Of a stretch of DNA of 64,000 nt, positions 27,656 through 36,492 are shown piece after piece. Source of the stretch: an uncultured Eubacterium sp. GTDB lineage: Bacteria; Bacillota; Clostridia; Oscillospirales; Acutalibacteraceae. Position numbers and translations under genes: made by a program. Numbering within the stretch: position 1 is the stretch's first letter; each line of letters opens with the position of its first letter. Where the stretch lies: contig UQCC01000010.1 of the NCBI GenBank assembly GCA_900539325.1, positions 28,286 to 92,285 on the forward strand. Reading direction: 5' to 3'. The notes below the pieces were generated by a model. It saw only the letters and a list, made by a program, of their open reading frames with translations, searched no databases and was not told the origin of the DNA.

Positions 27656-28527
27656 TACGGTAATTCAAGGGTAATTCTACCCAACTTTCCTCCTCTGAAT
27701 TCATCAGCAACAATAACGGCTGCTCGCTCGTAATCAATTTCTCCGCCTTTAATTAAAAATCCACGCTTTCTGCCTATCATTTCAAGAATTTCCCAGCCTT
27801 GAAGTCCCTCAACGCCTGAAATCTTATATCTTTCTTCTATGGCACTTGGATTTGTTTTCGCAAGGCTTTCAAGCAATCTGCAGGCAATTGTTTCTTTATC
27901 GGTTACCTCGTCTTTAACGGAGCCGATAAAAGCAAGCTTATCCCCCACTTCCGGGTCATCAAACTTTGGCCACAATACACCCGGAGTGTCAAGAAGTTCA
28001 ATTCCGTTACCGACAACAAACCATTGATTTTGTTTTGTGACACCGGCTTTGTCAGCAACCTTTGCTTTTGCGTTTTTGCCCATACGATTGATAAATGAGG
28101 ACTTGCCTGTATTCGGAATACCGACAACCATAAGCCTTAAAGGCTTACCTGTCATTCCTTTTTCTTCATTTTTTGCTATAACATTCGCCAAGGCTTTTTT
28201 TACGGTTTCGTCAAATTTATTAAGACCTTTTCCTGTCTTACAATCAACAGGTATAGCATAAGCACCTTTGCTTTCAAAATACTTTATCCACATTGCGGTT
28301 GCAGCAGGATTTGCAACATCGCATTTATTAAGTAAAATGATTCTCGGTTTATTCTTTATTATTCCGTCAAGTTCGGGATTTTGTGAGCTGTAAGGCACTC
28401 TTGCATCAAGAAGTTCGACTACTCCGTCAACAAGATTAAGCGATTCCTTGATAAGTCGCCTTGTTTTAGCCATATGTCCCGGAAACCATTGCACATTTTG
28501 TTTTATAAGTTCAGGCATATTGTTCAC
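27655..28527 (-). CDS. rbgA: Ribosome biogenesis GTPase RbgA (YlqF)
   Basis: A circularly permuted GTPase needed for a late step in 50S assembly. The 290-aa protein has the permuted order G4 (LLNKCD, residues about 65-70), then G1 (GIPNTGKSSFIN, about 134-145), then G3 (LLDTPGVLWP). The N-terminus WFPGHMAKTRR is diagnostic. It lies downstream of rplS, as in Bacillus. Confidence 0.97.
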   Translation of the reverse strand: MNNMPELIKQNVQWFPGHMAKTRRLIKESLNLVDGVVELLDARVPYSSQNPELDGIIKNKPRIILLNKCDVANPAATAMWIKYFESKGAYAIPVDCKTGKGLNKFDETVKKALANVIAKNEEKGMTGKPLRLMVVGIPNTGKSSFINRMGKNAKAKVADKAGVTKQNQWFVVGNGIELLDTPGVLWPKFDDPEVGDKLAFIGSVKDEVTDKETIACRLLESLAKTNPSAIEERYKISGVEGLQGWEILEMIGRKRGFLIKGGEIDYERAAVIVADEFRGGKLGRITLELP

Positions 28528-28574
28528 CTACCTTTTTGTTTATTATACATTATAAATCAAATAATAGCAAATAA

Positions 28575-28618
28575 AATAAATAAGCCGTATCACAGGCAAA
28601 CCTACGATACGACTATTT
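28575..28618 (-). terminator. Terminator after rplS
   Basis: CGTATC and GATACG arms, extended by imperfect pairing, with a T-rich tail (TTATTTATTTT) on the minus strand. It lies between rplS and rbgA. Confidence 0.65.
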
Positions 28619-28626
28619 TTCGGTTA

Positions 28627-28971
28627 TTATCTGAGTGCTTCTTTAACCTTAGCAGCCTTACCAACTCTGTCACGAAGATAATAGAGTTTAGCTCTTCTAA
28701 CCTTACCGGTACGAATAACCTTAACATCAACGACATTTGGTGAATGAACCGGGAATACACGCTCGATACCAACACCGTATGATACTCTGCGAACTGTGAA
28801 AGTTTCAGAAATGCCTGAACCTCTCTTTGCAATTACAGTACCTTCGAAGTTCTGAATTCTTTCTCTTTGACCTTCACGGATGTTAACCGATACCTTAACG
28901 GTGTCACCGATGTTGAACTTTGGTACTTCTGCCTTGATGTTGTCTTGTGCGATAATCTTGAGTGCGTCCAT
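28627..28971 (-). CDS. rplS: 50S ribosomal protein L19
   Basis: A large-subunit protein at the 30S-50S interface. The 114-aa sequence has the L19 segments IPKFNIGDTV-type start (VPKFNIGDTVKV), EGQRERIQNFEGTVIAKRG, TFTVRRVSYGVGIERVFP and the basic end GKVRRAKLYYLRDRVGKAA. A structured leader with its own promoter precedes it. Confidence 0.98.
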   Translation of the reverse strand: MDALKIIAQDNIKAEVPKFNIGDTVKVSVNIREGQRERIQNFEGTVIAKRGSGISETFTVRRVSYGVGIERVFPVHSPNVVDVKVIRTGKVRRAKLYYLRDRVGKAAKVKEALR

Positions 28972-29088
28972 TTTAATTTCCTCCTTTATAATTTATGAGA
29001 TGTTCATATCTATAAGAAAGCGGACCATCTTCTAAAATGCGAAACGCTACATCTTACGCGTTGCAGGGATATGCAACGGATAAATGCT
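28972..29088 (-). promoter_or_regulatory. Candidate L19 autoregulatory leader
   Basis: The roughly 117-nt leader before rplS shows two successive hairpins on the minus strand: GTTGCA-tatccc-TGCAAC and AACGC-gtaagatgta-GCGTT. Firmicutes have a described L19 leader motif, and location and compact folding agree, but I could not compare with the Rfam model. It may instead be an ordinary structured 5' UTR. Confidence 0.5.
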
Positions 29089-29093
29089 GAAAT

Positions 29094-29122
29094 ATAATAG
29101 CATATGTTTGCACAAAATGCAA
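29094..29122 (-). promoter_or_regulatory. Sigma-A promoter of rplS
   Basis: The minus strand reads TTGCAT, 17 bases, TATTAT, within the same palindrome (AAAATGC-TT-GCATTTT) seen at rpmB. Confidence 0.82.
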
Positions 29123-29127
29123 GCATT

Positions 29128-29793
29128 TTATTTATATTCTTTAAAATCTTTTGTTAAAAGATTGATTCTGCCTATACTTTTCCACTCATAATCCATATCA
29201 ATCAGCCTGATTATTGTATCAAAAAGGAGTGTTGGATTTAAGTTTTTATCCGGTCCGGCAAGCAATCTTATGTTTAATATAATATTATCATCTCTGATTG
29301 AAATATTATACTTTACAATAAATTGTTTTATATCTGTTTCTTTAAGGACACGCCTTTTGCCCTGCTTTGCCTTTTTCTGAGCCATAATGGCATCGCTTTC
29401 CAAAACAGCTTTTATTTTTTCAAGTGCAAGTTCATTATCCTTAAACTCAAACTTATAAACATAATCACTGTACACAATATCATGGCAATCCATAAACTCA
29501 TCATATACATCAATAATTCTTATGCCAAGCGGTAAAGCGTCATTTACTCGGGCTTTAATTTCTTCATCCGTCAAATCGTCAATAATTCTTATATCAACAT
29601 TTTCGCAATAACTTTCAACTCCAAGAGAAAGCGGAAGCGAAAAACTCATATACGGGCGTGGATTAAAGCCCTGAGTGTACCAAAGATTAATTTTTGCTCT
29701 GGCAAAAGCCCTTGAAAACACACGATTTGTATCAAGGTGGCTTATATATTTAGCCTGTCCTGTTTTTGAAAATCTAAGTCTAACCTCTCGCAT
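29128..29793 (-). CDS. TIGR03936 family protein (DUF2344)
   Basis: A 221-aa protein of the DUF2344 family, often fused to or paired with the radical-SAM protein encoded just upstream. Family features are RLRFSKTGQAKYISHLDTNRVF and YTQGFNPRPYMSFSLPLSLG in the first 60 residues. The ATG at 29793 follows GGAGG by 8 bases. It overlaps the radical-SAM gene, so the two are translationally coupled. A role in RNA modification is often suggested but not known. Confidence 0.9.
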   Translation of the reverse strand: MREVRLRFSKTGQAKYISHLDTNRVFSRAFARAKINLWYTQGFNPRPYMSFSLPLSLGVESYCENVDIRIIDDLTDEEIKARVNDALPLGIRIIDVYDEFMDCHDIVYSDYVYKFEFKDNELALEKIKAVLESDAIMAQKKAKQGKRRVLKETDIKQFIVKYNISIRDDNIILNIRLLAGPDKNLNPTLLFDTIIRLIDMDYEWKSIGRINLLTKDFKEYK

Positions 29794-31624
29794 CACAATG
29801 GCCTCCGTTCAGTCTGTTTGCTCCGCAACCGGCACATTTGATTCTGCAATGCGGTGTAGTTTTATTTTCATGGGCTTTCAAATTTTCCTTTTCAAGGAAT
29901 TTTCTGCTGATACCGTAATCAAGATGGTCCCAAGGCAAAACTTCGCTGAATTCTCTTTTGCGTTGTGTATAAAAATACGGGTCAAGATTATTTTCTTCAA
30001 ATGCTTTCATCCATGAAGCAAACTTAAAATGTTCATCCCACGAATCAAATTTGCACCCGTCTTTAAATGCCGAATAAATAACAGCCGAAAGGCGTCTGTC
30101 ACCTCTTGCAAGGACGCCTTCGAGAAGTGAAGTCGGAGTTTCGTGATAAGAAACCTTTATCTTCTTTGACGGAATAGATTCAAGCAAGTGTTTTTGTTTT
30201 GCTTTAAGCGATTCCATAGTATCCTCAGGTTCCCACTGAAAAGGAGTGAACGGTTTTGGGATAAAAGACGAACACGAAATATTAACCTGAAGTCCTGTTC
30301 CCTTTTGGCGATTTGGATTGTTATAAAACGCATGCAAAACATCCATACCGAGATTTGCAATGCCCTCAATATCTTCCATCGTTTCGGTAGGAAGTCCCAT
30401 CATAAAATAGAGTTTAACGGTTGTCCATCCGTTATCAAACGCCTTTGTGCAAGTATTGATAACCTCTTCCTGCGTAACATTTTTATTTATAACATCACGA
30501 AGTCGTTGTGTACCGGCTTCCGGTGCAAAAGTAAGACCGCTTTTTCTTACTTTGTTAAGTTTATCCACAAGTTCATCCGAAAAATTATCCACTCTTAGGC
30601 TTGGAAGTGAAAGACTGATTTTATCTTTAACCGTCCAATCAATGAGAGATGTAAGCATCTCATTTACCTGAGAATGGTCCGAAGTGGAAAGAGAGCAAAG
30701 CGAAAGTTCGTCATATCCCGTCGAATCAATAAGTGCTTTACTTTGAGCATTGATAGTTTCAACGCTTTTTTCCCTGATAGGTCGATAAATAAATCCCGCC
30801 TGACAAAAGCGACACCCTCTTATACAGCCTCTGAATATTTCTTCAACGGCTCTGTCGTGAACTATGCTGATAAAAGGAACGACAAATTCTTTTGGATAAT
30901 AGCATTTGTTCATATCCGACACAACGGATTTTTTAACCTTTTCCGGTGCTCCGTTAATCGGAACAAGTTCTTTTAATGTACCGTCGGCATTATAACTGTC
31001 CTTATAAAATGACGGAACATAAACACCGATAATATCTTTTGCTTTAAGCAAAAATTCTTGCTTTGTGGCACCTTTTTTCTTGCATTCCTTAAGCAAATCA
31101 AGAACAGCATTTGTACTGTCCTCACCGTCACCCAAAAAGACAATATCAACAAAATCGGCAATAGGTTCCGGATTGCACGCACACGGACCGCCCACACATA
31201 TAATCGGAGCAAGCTCGGTTCTGTCTTTGGAATAAAGCGGAATACCTGCCAATTCAAGCATATTAAGCACATTTGTGTAACAAAGTTCATACATCAAGGT
31301 AAATCCGATAATGTCAAAATCCTTAATATAGTCGCCGCTTTCAAGAGCAAAAAGAGGAACATTGTTTTTACGCATTTGTTCTTCCATATCAACATCGGGA
31401 GCAAAAACACGCTCGCACCACGAGTCATCACGGTCATTAACCAAACCGTAAAGTATCTTCATACCGAGATGGCTCATACCGATTTCATATATATCCGGAA
31501 AACAAAACGCATAACGAATATCAACCTTATCGGGGTCTTTAATTACGCTGTTAAGTTCACCGCCTACATATCTTGCAGGTTTTTGAACATATTGCAATAT
31601 TTTTTCTACTTCTTTTTTTATCAT
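29780..31624 (-). CDS. TIGR03960 family radical-SAM protein
   Basis: A 614-aa B12-binding-like plus radical-SAM protein. The N-terminal 200 residues resemble a cobalamin-binding-type domain (CFPDIYEIGMSHLGMKILYG, then VGGPCACNPEPIADFVD). The iron-sulfur triad is in FRGCIRGCRFCQAGFIYRP (near residue 275). Later come SLSLPSLRVDNF and KLYFMMGLPTET, and a C-terminal cysteine cluster, CRIKCAGCGANRL. The function is unknown. It sits between the M50 protease and the DUF2344 partner with overlaps of 4 and 14 bp. Confidence 0.9.
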   Translation of the reverse strand: MIKKEVEKILQYVQKPARYVGGELNSVIKDPDKVDIRYAFCFPDIYEIGMSHLGMKILYGLVNDRDDSWCERVFAPDVDMEEQMRKNNVPLFALESGDYIKDFDIIGFTLMYELCYTNVLNMLELAGIPLYSKDRTELAPIICVGGPCACNPEPIADFVDIVFLGDGEDSTNAVLDLLKECKKKGATKQEFLLKAKDIIGVYVPSFYKDSYNADGTLKELVPINGAPEKVKKSVVSDMNKCYYPKEFVVPFISIVHDRAVEEIFRGCIRGCRFCQAGFIYRPIREKSVETINAQSKALIDSTGYDELSLCSLSTSDHSQVNEMLTSLIDWTVKDKISLSLPSLRVDNFSDELVDKLNKVRKSGLTFAPEAGTQRLRDVINKNVTQEEVINTCTKAFDNGWTTVKLYFMMGLPTETMEDIEGIANLGMDVLHAFYNNPNRQKGTGLQVNISCSSFIPKPFTPFQWEPEDTMESLKAKQKHLLESIPSKKIKVSYHETPTSLLEGVLARGDRRLSAVIYSAFKDGCKFDSWDEHFKFASWMKAFEENNLDPYFYTQRKREFSEVLPWDHLDYGISRKFLEKENLKAHENKTTPHCRIKCAGCGANRLNGGHCDARG

Positions 31625-32160
31625 AAATTACCTCTTAAAAGCCAAAAAGCCAAATAAGCCGAAACAATCAATATACTGTATTTTCCGCTGTATATTGAAT
31701 AGCAAATCAATAATATAAGCGTTGCAAATCCAAAAGCATAAAGCACAAAATATGAAACGGATATATTAAAATATTTATCAAGCACAAGCTTTAAACATCT
31801 TCCCATATCAAGCGGATAAATCGGCAAGGCATTAATAACAATCAATGCAAGATTAATATCTCTTCTCAAATTAAGAATTGCAAATACTGAATTTACCGCA
31901 ATTCCCGACAAGAGAAAAACAACCTCTTTTGATACAGTCAAAACCGATGAATGTTTTAATCCTATGCCGTAAAACGAAACATTAATTTTATCTGCTTTAA
32001 CGCCAAGCAAATATAGTGATAAAATATGCCCCAGTTCATGCAAAGACGAAAACAACAAAACATATAAAAAGTCATAATTGTTTGCAAACAGCGCAATACA
32101 AACTATCGCAAAAAACAAAAAGCTTATTTCAAACTCAATATCAAAAAGTCTAAATTTCAA
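31621..32160 (-). CDS. M50 family site-2-type membrane protease
   Basis: A 179-aa integral membrane zinc metalloprotease. HELGH lies at about residues 41-45 inside a hydrophobic segment. The second metal motif appears as NALPIYPLDMGR (about 110-121). Overall it resembles a short SpoIVFB-like protease, which in Bacillus processes pro-sigma-K. No SpoIVFA-like partner gene lies beside it, so the substrate is uncertain. It overlaps the following radical-SAM gene by 4 bp. Confidence 0.82.
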   Translation of the reverse strand: MKFRLFDIEFEISFLFFAIVCIALFANNYDFLYVLLFSSLHELGHILSLYLLGVKADKINVSFYGIGLKHSSVLTVSKEVVFLLSGIAVNSVFAILNLRRDINLALIVINALPIYPLDMGRCLKLVLDKYFNISVSYFVLYAFGFATLILLICYSIYSGKYSILIVSAYLAFWLLRGNL

Positions 32161-32200
32161 ATTATCACCATATAAAAATACGATGATACCAAATCAAAAA

Positions 32201-32611
32201 TTACCTATTTTTATCAAGATAGCTTTGAAGAATCATAACAGCCGATACTGCATCAACAGTCTGCTTTCTTTTAGCGCCTCTGACATTATTATCAGACAAA
32301 ATATTATGTGCCATAACAGTAGTAAGTCTTTCATCCTCAAACTCAATATCAATATTAATTTTTTCACTGATAGCCTGACCGAGCGACCTGCAATCATCAC
32401 AACGATAACCGTATGACCCGTCCATATTTCTCGGAAGGCCGATAACTATTTTTTCAATCTTATTTTCGTTTATGAGTTCAATAATTTTATCAACAAGCTT
32501 TGGTTGATAACTTTCTTTTATAACACACAACGGAGAAGCAAGAATACCTCTTATATCGGAAATTGCGATACCTGTTCTGACATCTCCGTAATCAATCGAC
32601 ATTATTTTCAT
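32201..32611 (-). CDS. ruvX: Holliday-junction resolvase-like nuclease RuvX (YqgF)
   Basis: A 136-aa RNase H-fold protein linked to pre-16S rRNA 5'-end processing. It starts MKIMSIDYGDVRTGIAIS, with the first catalytic aspartate, followed by IVIGLPRNMDGSYG, FEDERLTTVMA and VDAVSAVMILQSYL. The length is standard. Confidence 0.95.
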   Translation of the reverse strand: MKIMSIDYGDVRTGIAISDIRGILASPLCVIKESYQPKLVDKIIELINENKIEKIVIGLPRNMDGSYGYRCDDCRSLGQAISEKINIDIEFEDERLTTVMAHNILSDNNVRGAKRKQTVDAVSAVMILQSYLDKNR

Positions 32612-32624
32612 ATTTCCTCATTAA

Positions 32625-32660
32625 TAATAGGAAAACCAAATTTGATTTTCCTATTATTTT
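32625..32660 (-). terminator. Hairpin after the penicillin-binding protein gene
   Basis: AATAGGAAAA and TTTTCCTATT arms between the class A PBP gene and ruvX. The T-run is poor, so it may terminate weakly or act as an mRNA processing or stability stem. Confidence 0.5.
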
Positions 32661-32665
32661 TAATA

Positions 32666-35128
32666 TTAATTTTCGTCCAAATTATCTTCCGATTCGTTAT
32701 CACTTGAATCATCAGGATTGTCATCAGGATTTTCGATGTCGTCATTTGAATCGTCATCGGAATTATCTTCGGTATATTCTTCCCTACGCTTTGTTGTGGA
32801 ATATGTTCTGTTGTATGAATTACCCGAATCATAATCGCTCAAATAATCGTTTGAGGCGGTTTTTGGAAGATTGTTAACATCAAACCAACCCCATCTTCCC
32901 GAGCCTCGACTTAAAGTACCATTTGAAGAATATTGTCTGTGAACAATCCCGTCACATTCAGGGAATTCTTTAACATTCTTACCCTTTTTATCGTAAATTT
33001 CTTTCATAATGGTATTCCAAATAGTACCCGACGGATTGGCGGAAAGATAATATCTTACTTCCTTGTTTTTATCATAACCGTACCATACACCGCCAACATA
33101 TTCAGGTGTGCCACCGATAAACCAACGGTCATTAGAACCTGTTGTTGTACCTGTTTTACCAATACATTCAACGCCGTCAATTTTATAGGAACGACCCGTG
33201 CCCTCTGTCATAACGGTTTGAAGCATCTTGTTCATAACCCAAGAAGTATTCTCCGACAAAGCAATTTCCTTATCCTTTTCAGGATTCTTTTCAAGAATTA
33301 CATTGCCCTGTGAGTCCTCAATTTTATAATAGCTGTAACCCTCATAATAATAACCGCCGTTGCCGAAAGCCTGATATGCGGTTGTCATTTCAAGAACGGT
33401 TACACCATATGTTAATGAGCCTGTTGCCATAGGAGCTAAATCACAGTCCTGAACGGCGAGAGTTGAAATATGAAATTTGTTTGTAATAAATTCGTAAGAA
33501 TAAGTCGTGCCTATTTTATCAAGAGTTCTTGCCGAGATTGTATTTTTTGAAAGTGCAAGACCTTTTTGTACAGTTATGGTTTCGCCGGAATAACTGCCGC
33601 CCTCATTTGTAGGCCACGGCTTTCCGTCAATTTTTGTAAGCGGTGCATCCTTTGTAGGGGTTGACCAATAAACATTGGTGTCGCCGTCCTGCAAGGTCTT
33701 TTCAAGTGCAGGTCCATAAACAGAAAGAGGTTTAATAACAGAACCCGGTTGACGCTTTGACTGCCAAGCACGATTGAGCACACGGTTGGCTTTTTTCTTA
33801 CCGGTACCTCCAACCATACCGAGAATTCTGCCGTGGTAATCCATAATTACGCAAGCACCCTGAACAGTTTCATCAGGCATCTTTTTGTAATTTTCATACA
33901 CATCTTCAATAGCGTTTTGAACATCAAAATCAATAGCAGAATAAATTTTAAGACCGCCGCCGTAAATGAGTTTCTTTGCCTTTTTAGCACTGTATCCGGC
34001 ATTTTGCAAGTCATTAATAACCTGGTCAATTACATAATCTGTATAATAAGAATTAACTTTTTCTGCCTGTTTTTTCTCAGAAGCAGACTTTTTGATTTGA
34101 CTGCCCTTATAGTCAGGAGAATTGGTAAACACCATTTTATATGCAACAGCTTCATCATATTCTTGCTGAGAAATAAATCCTCTTTCAAGCATTTTTTTAA
34201 GAACACGAAGCTGACGCTGTCTATTATTTTCAGGATTTATAAGTGGGTCATATTTTGTAGGAAACTGCGTAATGCTCGCTATACACGCACATTCTGCGAT
34301 ATTAAGGTCTTTAACCTCTTTGCCAAAATATGTTTCAGCCGCTGTTTTTACGCCGTAACATCCGTGTGACAAATAGATTGTATTGAGATATGCTTCCATA
34401 ATCTCATCCTTGGAATAATGCTTTTCCAAATTGAGAGCCGAAAGAATCTCGTTAAACTTACGGATAAATGTTACATCGTTTTCATCGGTAAGGTTTTTGA
34501 TAAGCTGTTGAGTGATTGTAGAACCACCCTGTCCGCTGTTAGACGGCTTAACCATAACGCCGATGGTTCGTTTCCAGTCAACACCGTGGTGCTTTTCAAA
34601 TCTCTCATCCTCAATGGCGATAAATGCCTTTGAAATATATTTCGTCATATCGTTTTTGTCAAGCCAAATACGATTTTCCTCACCGTGAAGACGAGTAATT
34701 TCTATCAATTTATTATCGTTATCATATCCGTAAATAAAAGAAGTTTGATTTTGGCTTGATGCCTCGTCCTCAAGATTGAAAACAACATCTCCGTGAACAA
34801 CTGAATATCCGTAAACAAAAAGAACAGAAGAACAAATAATTCCGACAACTGCAACAACAAGTATAATGCCCAAAATTATTTTTCCGAATACTCCCGCTGT
34901 TTTTTGACCGGGAGTTTTATTTACTTTCCTATTCTTTTTATCATTCGATTTTCCCGTAGCAGAGTAAGAAGCTTTATTTTTTTTGCTGTTTTCTCCGCTT
35001 GAAAATGTATTATAGGCAGGGGGCAATTTGCCGCCGCTCTTTTTTCGTGTTTCTCTGTCATCATTATATGCTTTTTGAGAATTATTCATAAATGACTCAA
35101 GAAGATCATCATAATCTTTATTCGCCAC
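32666..35128 (-). CDS. Class A penicillin-binding protein (PBP1A-like)
   Basis: A bifunctional peptidoglycan glycosyltransferase and transpeptidase. After a cytoplasmic basic N-terminus of about 75 residues comes one membrane segment (IILGIILVVAVVGIICSSVL). The GT51 domain follows with EDERFEKHHGVDW and GGSTITQQLIKN. The transpeptidase has SVIK (in RQPGSVIKPL), SKN and KTGTTTG. The C-terminus is a disordered tail rich in Asp, Asn and Ser. The GTG at 35128 is chosen because GGAGG lies 8 bases upstream, giving 820 aa. Confidence 0.95.
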   Translation of the reverse strand: MANKDYDDLLESFMNNSQKAYNDDRETRKKSGGKLPPAYNTFSSGENSKKNKASYSATGKSNDKKNRKVNKTPGQKTAGVFGKIILGIILVVAVVGIICSSVLFVYGYSVVHGDVVFNLEDEASSQNQTSFIYGYDNDNKLIEITRLHGEENRIWLDKNDMTKYISKAFIAIEDERFEKHHGVDWKRTIGVMVKPSNSGQGGSTITQQLIKNLTDENDVTFIRKFNEILSALNLEKHYSKDEIMEAYLNTIYLSHGCYGVKTAAETYFGKEVKDLNIAECACIASITQFPTKYDPLINPENNRQRQLRVLKKMLERGFISQQEYDEAVAYKMVFTNSPDYKGSQIKKSASEKKQAEKVNSYYTDYVIDQVINDLQNAGYSAKKAKKLIYGGGLKIYSAIDFDVQNAIEDVYENYKKMPDETVQGACVIMDYHGRILGMVGGTGKKKANRVLNRAWQSKRQPGSVIKPLSVYGPALEKTLQDGDTNVYWSTPTKDAPLTKIDGKPWPTNEGGSYSGETITVQKGLALSKNTISARTLDKIGTTYSYEFITNKFHISTLAVQDCDLAPMATGSLTYGVTVLEMTTAYQAFGNGGYYYEGYSYYKIEDSQGNVILEKNPEKDKEIALSENTSWVMNKMLQTVMTEGTGRSYKIDGVECIGKTGTTTGSNDRWFIGGTPEYVGGVWYGYDKNKEVRYYLSANPSGTIWNTIMKEIYDKKGKNVKEFPECDGIVHRQYSSNGTLSRGSGRWGWFDVNNLPKTASNDYLSDYDSGNSYNRTYSTTKRREEYTEDNSDDDSNDDIENPDDNPDDSSDNESEDNLDEN

Positions 35129-35231
35129 GAAATCAGCCTCCTTTTTTTGTATATTTTTATTATAATATATATATACAAAAAAATAAAGAAGAATTTTAAA
35201 TATTAACAAAATAATGATATGTTATTTTATC

Positions 35232-36110
35232 TCAATTCTTATCCTTCTTTATTTTCTTTGCTCTTTTTCTGTTCATCTCAATACTGCGTTGATGCACCTC
35301 AACAGTATCATATGTCTTTTTGGCTCTTACCGTTGTCCAAAAGGTCTTGCCGCATTTTTTGCACTTTGCCGGACACCTAAACGATTTGTTTACGCACTCA
35401 AAATCCTTTAGACGAATCATATCACTTTTACAAATCGGACAAACAAGTTCTTGCTTATATACATCAAAAATATCCGACACGGGTTTAGTAATCAAATAAG
35501 GCTTGTATATAAGTCGCTCAAAAAATGAACTGTCGCAATCGTGAACAAAGCCCTTAAGCTTTTCTTTGTCAAAAACTTTTTTAAAGCACTCGGCTGTAAG
35601 ATAGCAATCGGTTAACGCTCTGTGAAGTTTATCAACGTCAATTTCAATTCCAAAGGCCGCACCGCAATCGGCAAGAGAAATTTGATTATTATTCTCTCTT
35701 TCGATAAAAGACATACAATACTTTTGAGCATCGCAATATTTAGTAATAAAATCAATGTTAAGATTACCCAAAAGCGTTTGATAGTTGTTTGTAAGGACAT
35801 ACAAATCGGAATTACTCCAGGACATAAAAATATTATTATCGCCCCTGCTCCATCTTGAGAAGTCCCTAATTGCATCGACAAACGGAACGCCGTTCTCTTT
35901 TAATTCTTCATTAGTGATATTGGTAAGACTTTTACATCTTCCTGAAAGCTTCTTTGTGATTTTTGGCAATATAAGCTGTTTAAAAGTATCGACAATCTCT
36001 AAATTTTCATTCAATTTTACGGCGCCTATTTCTATAATTTCATTCATAAATCCTTTTTTGACATAGCTATAGGCATTATTCCATTCCAAATCAAATATTA
36101 TATAATTCAA
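35232..36110 (-). CDS. DEDDh 3'-5' exonuclease with C-terminal zinc ribbon
   Basis: A 292-aa exonuclease-fold protein. The first active-site pair is in YIIFDLEWNNA (residues 3-13), EIIEIGAVKLNE follows, and the later histidine/aspartate region is KLHRALTDCYLTAECF. The last 80 residues add CPICKSDMIRLK and CPAKCKKCGKTFWTTV, a zinc ribbon, then a very basic tail. It resembles KapD/Eri-type exonucleases. The added ribbon and basic tail suggest a nucleic-acid-bound substrate, which is not identified. Confidence 0.85.
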   Translation of the reverse strand: MNYIIFDLEWNNAYSYVKKGFMNEIIEIGAVKLNENLEIVDTFKQLILPKITKKLSGRCKSLTNITNEELKENGVPFVDAIRDFSRWSRGDNNIFMSWSNSDLYVLTNNYQTLLGNLNIDFITKYCDAQKYCMSFIERENNNQISLADCGAAFGIEIDVDKLHRALTDCYLTAECFKKVFDKEKLKGFVHDCDSSFFERLIYKPYLITKPVSDIFDVYKQELVCPICKSDMIRLKDFECVNKSFRCPAKCKKCGKTFWTTVRAKKTYDTVEVHQRSIEMNRKRAKKIKKDKN

Positions 36111-36127
36111 AATTAAACCTCAAACAA

Positions 36128-36158
36128 AAAATAACCTTGCATAACGCAAGGTTATTAC
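36128..36158 (-). terminator. Terminator after secG
   Basis: AATAACCTTGC and GCAAGGTTATT form a perfect stem with a T-run on the minus strand. Confidence 0.88.
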
Positions 36159-36165
36159 TTAACTG

Positions 36166-36414
36166 TTATACAAAAAGAAATACCAAAAATGCAGCCAAAA
36201 CAATAACAAAGAAGATTGCAATAAACCACTTTGTTACTCTTTCAAGCTTCTTTTCATTTGTCATACCCTTTGATTTGCTTCCGTAAGACTCTGAACTTCC
36301 GCCGATAACGCCTGACAAGTTTGATGATCTGCCTTCTTGCATAAGAACGATAATTGTAATAATAATTGATGCAACGATAAGTACTGCACCGAATACATAA
36401 TGATACCAGAGCAT
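36166..36414 (-). CDS. secG: Preprotein translocase subunit SecG
   Basis: A small subunit of the Sec channel. The 82-aa protein has two membrane helices (residues about 4-24 and 60-81) joined by a loop with EGRSSNLSGVIGGSSESYG, the typical SecG glycine/serine-rich segment. It has its own promoter and terminator. Confidence 0.95.
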   Translation of the reverse strand: MLWYHYVFGAVLIVASIIITIIVLMQEGRSSNLSGVIGGSSESYGSKSKGMTNEKKLERVTKWFIAIFFVIVLAAFLVFLFV

Positions 36415-36447
36415 AATATTTCCTCCATTAGAATTTTCAACTACTGC

Positions 36448-36476
36448 ATTATAGCATAATAAAATACATAATGCAA
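36448..36476 (-). promoter_or_regulatory. Sigma-A promoter of secG
   Basis: The minus strand reads TTGCAT, 17 bases, TATAAT, about 35 bases before the secG start and overlapping nothing coding. Confidence 0.85.
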
Positions 36477-36492
36477 GACTTTTTTTAATTTA

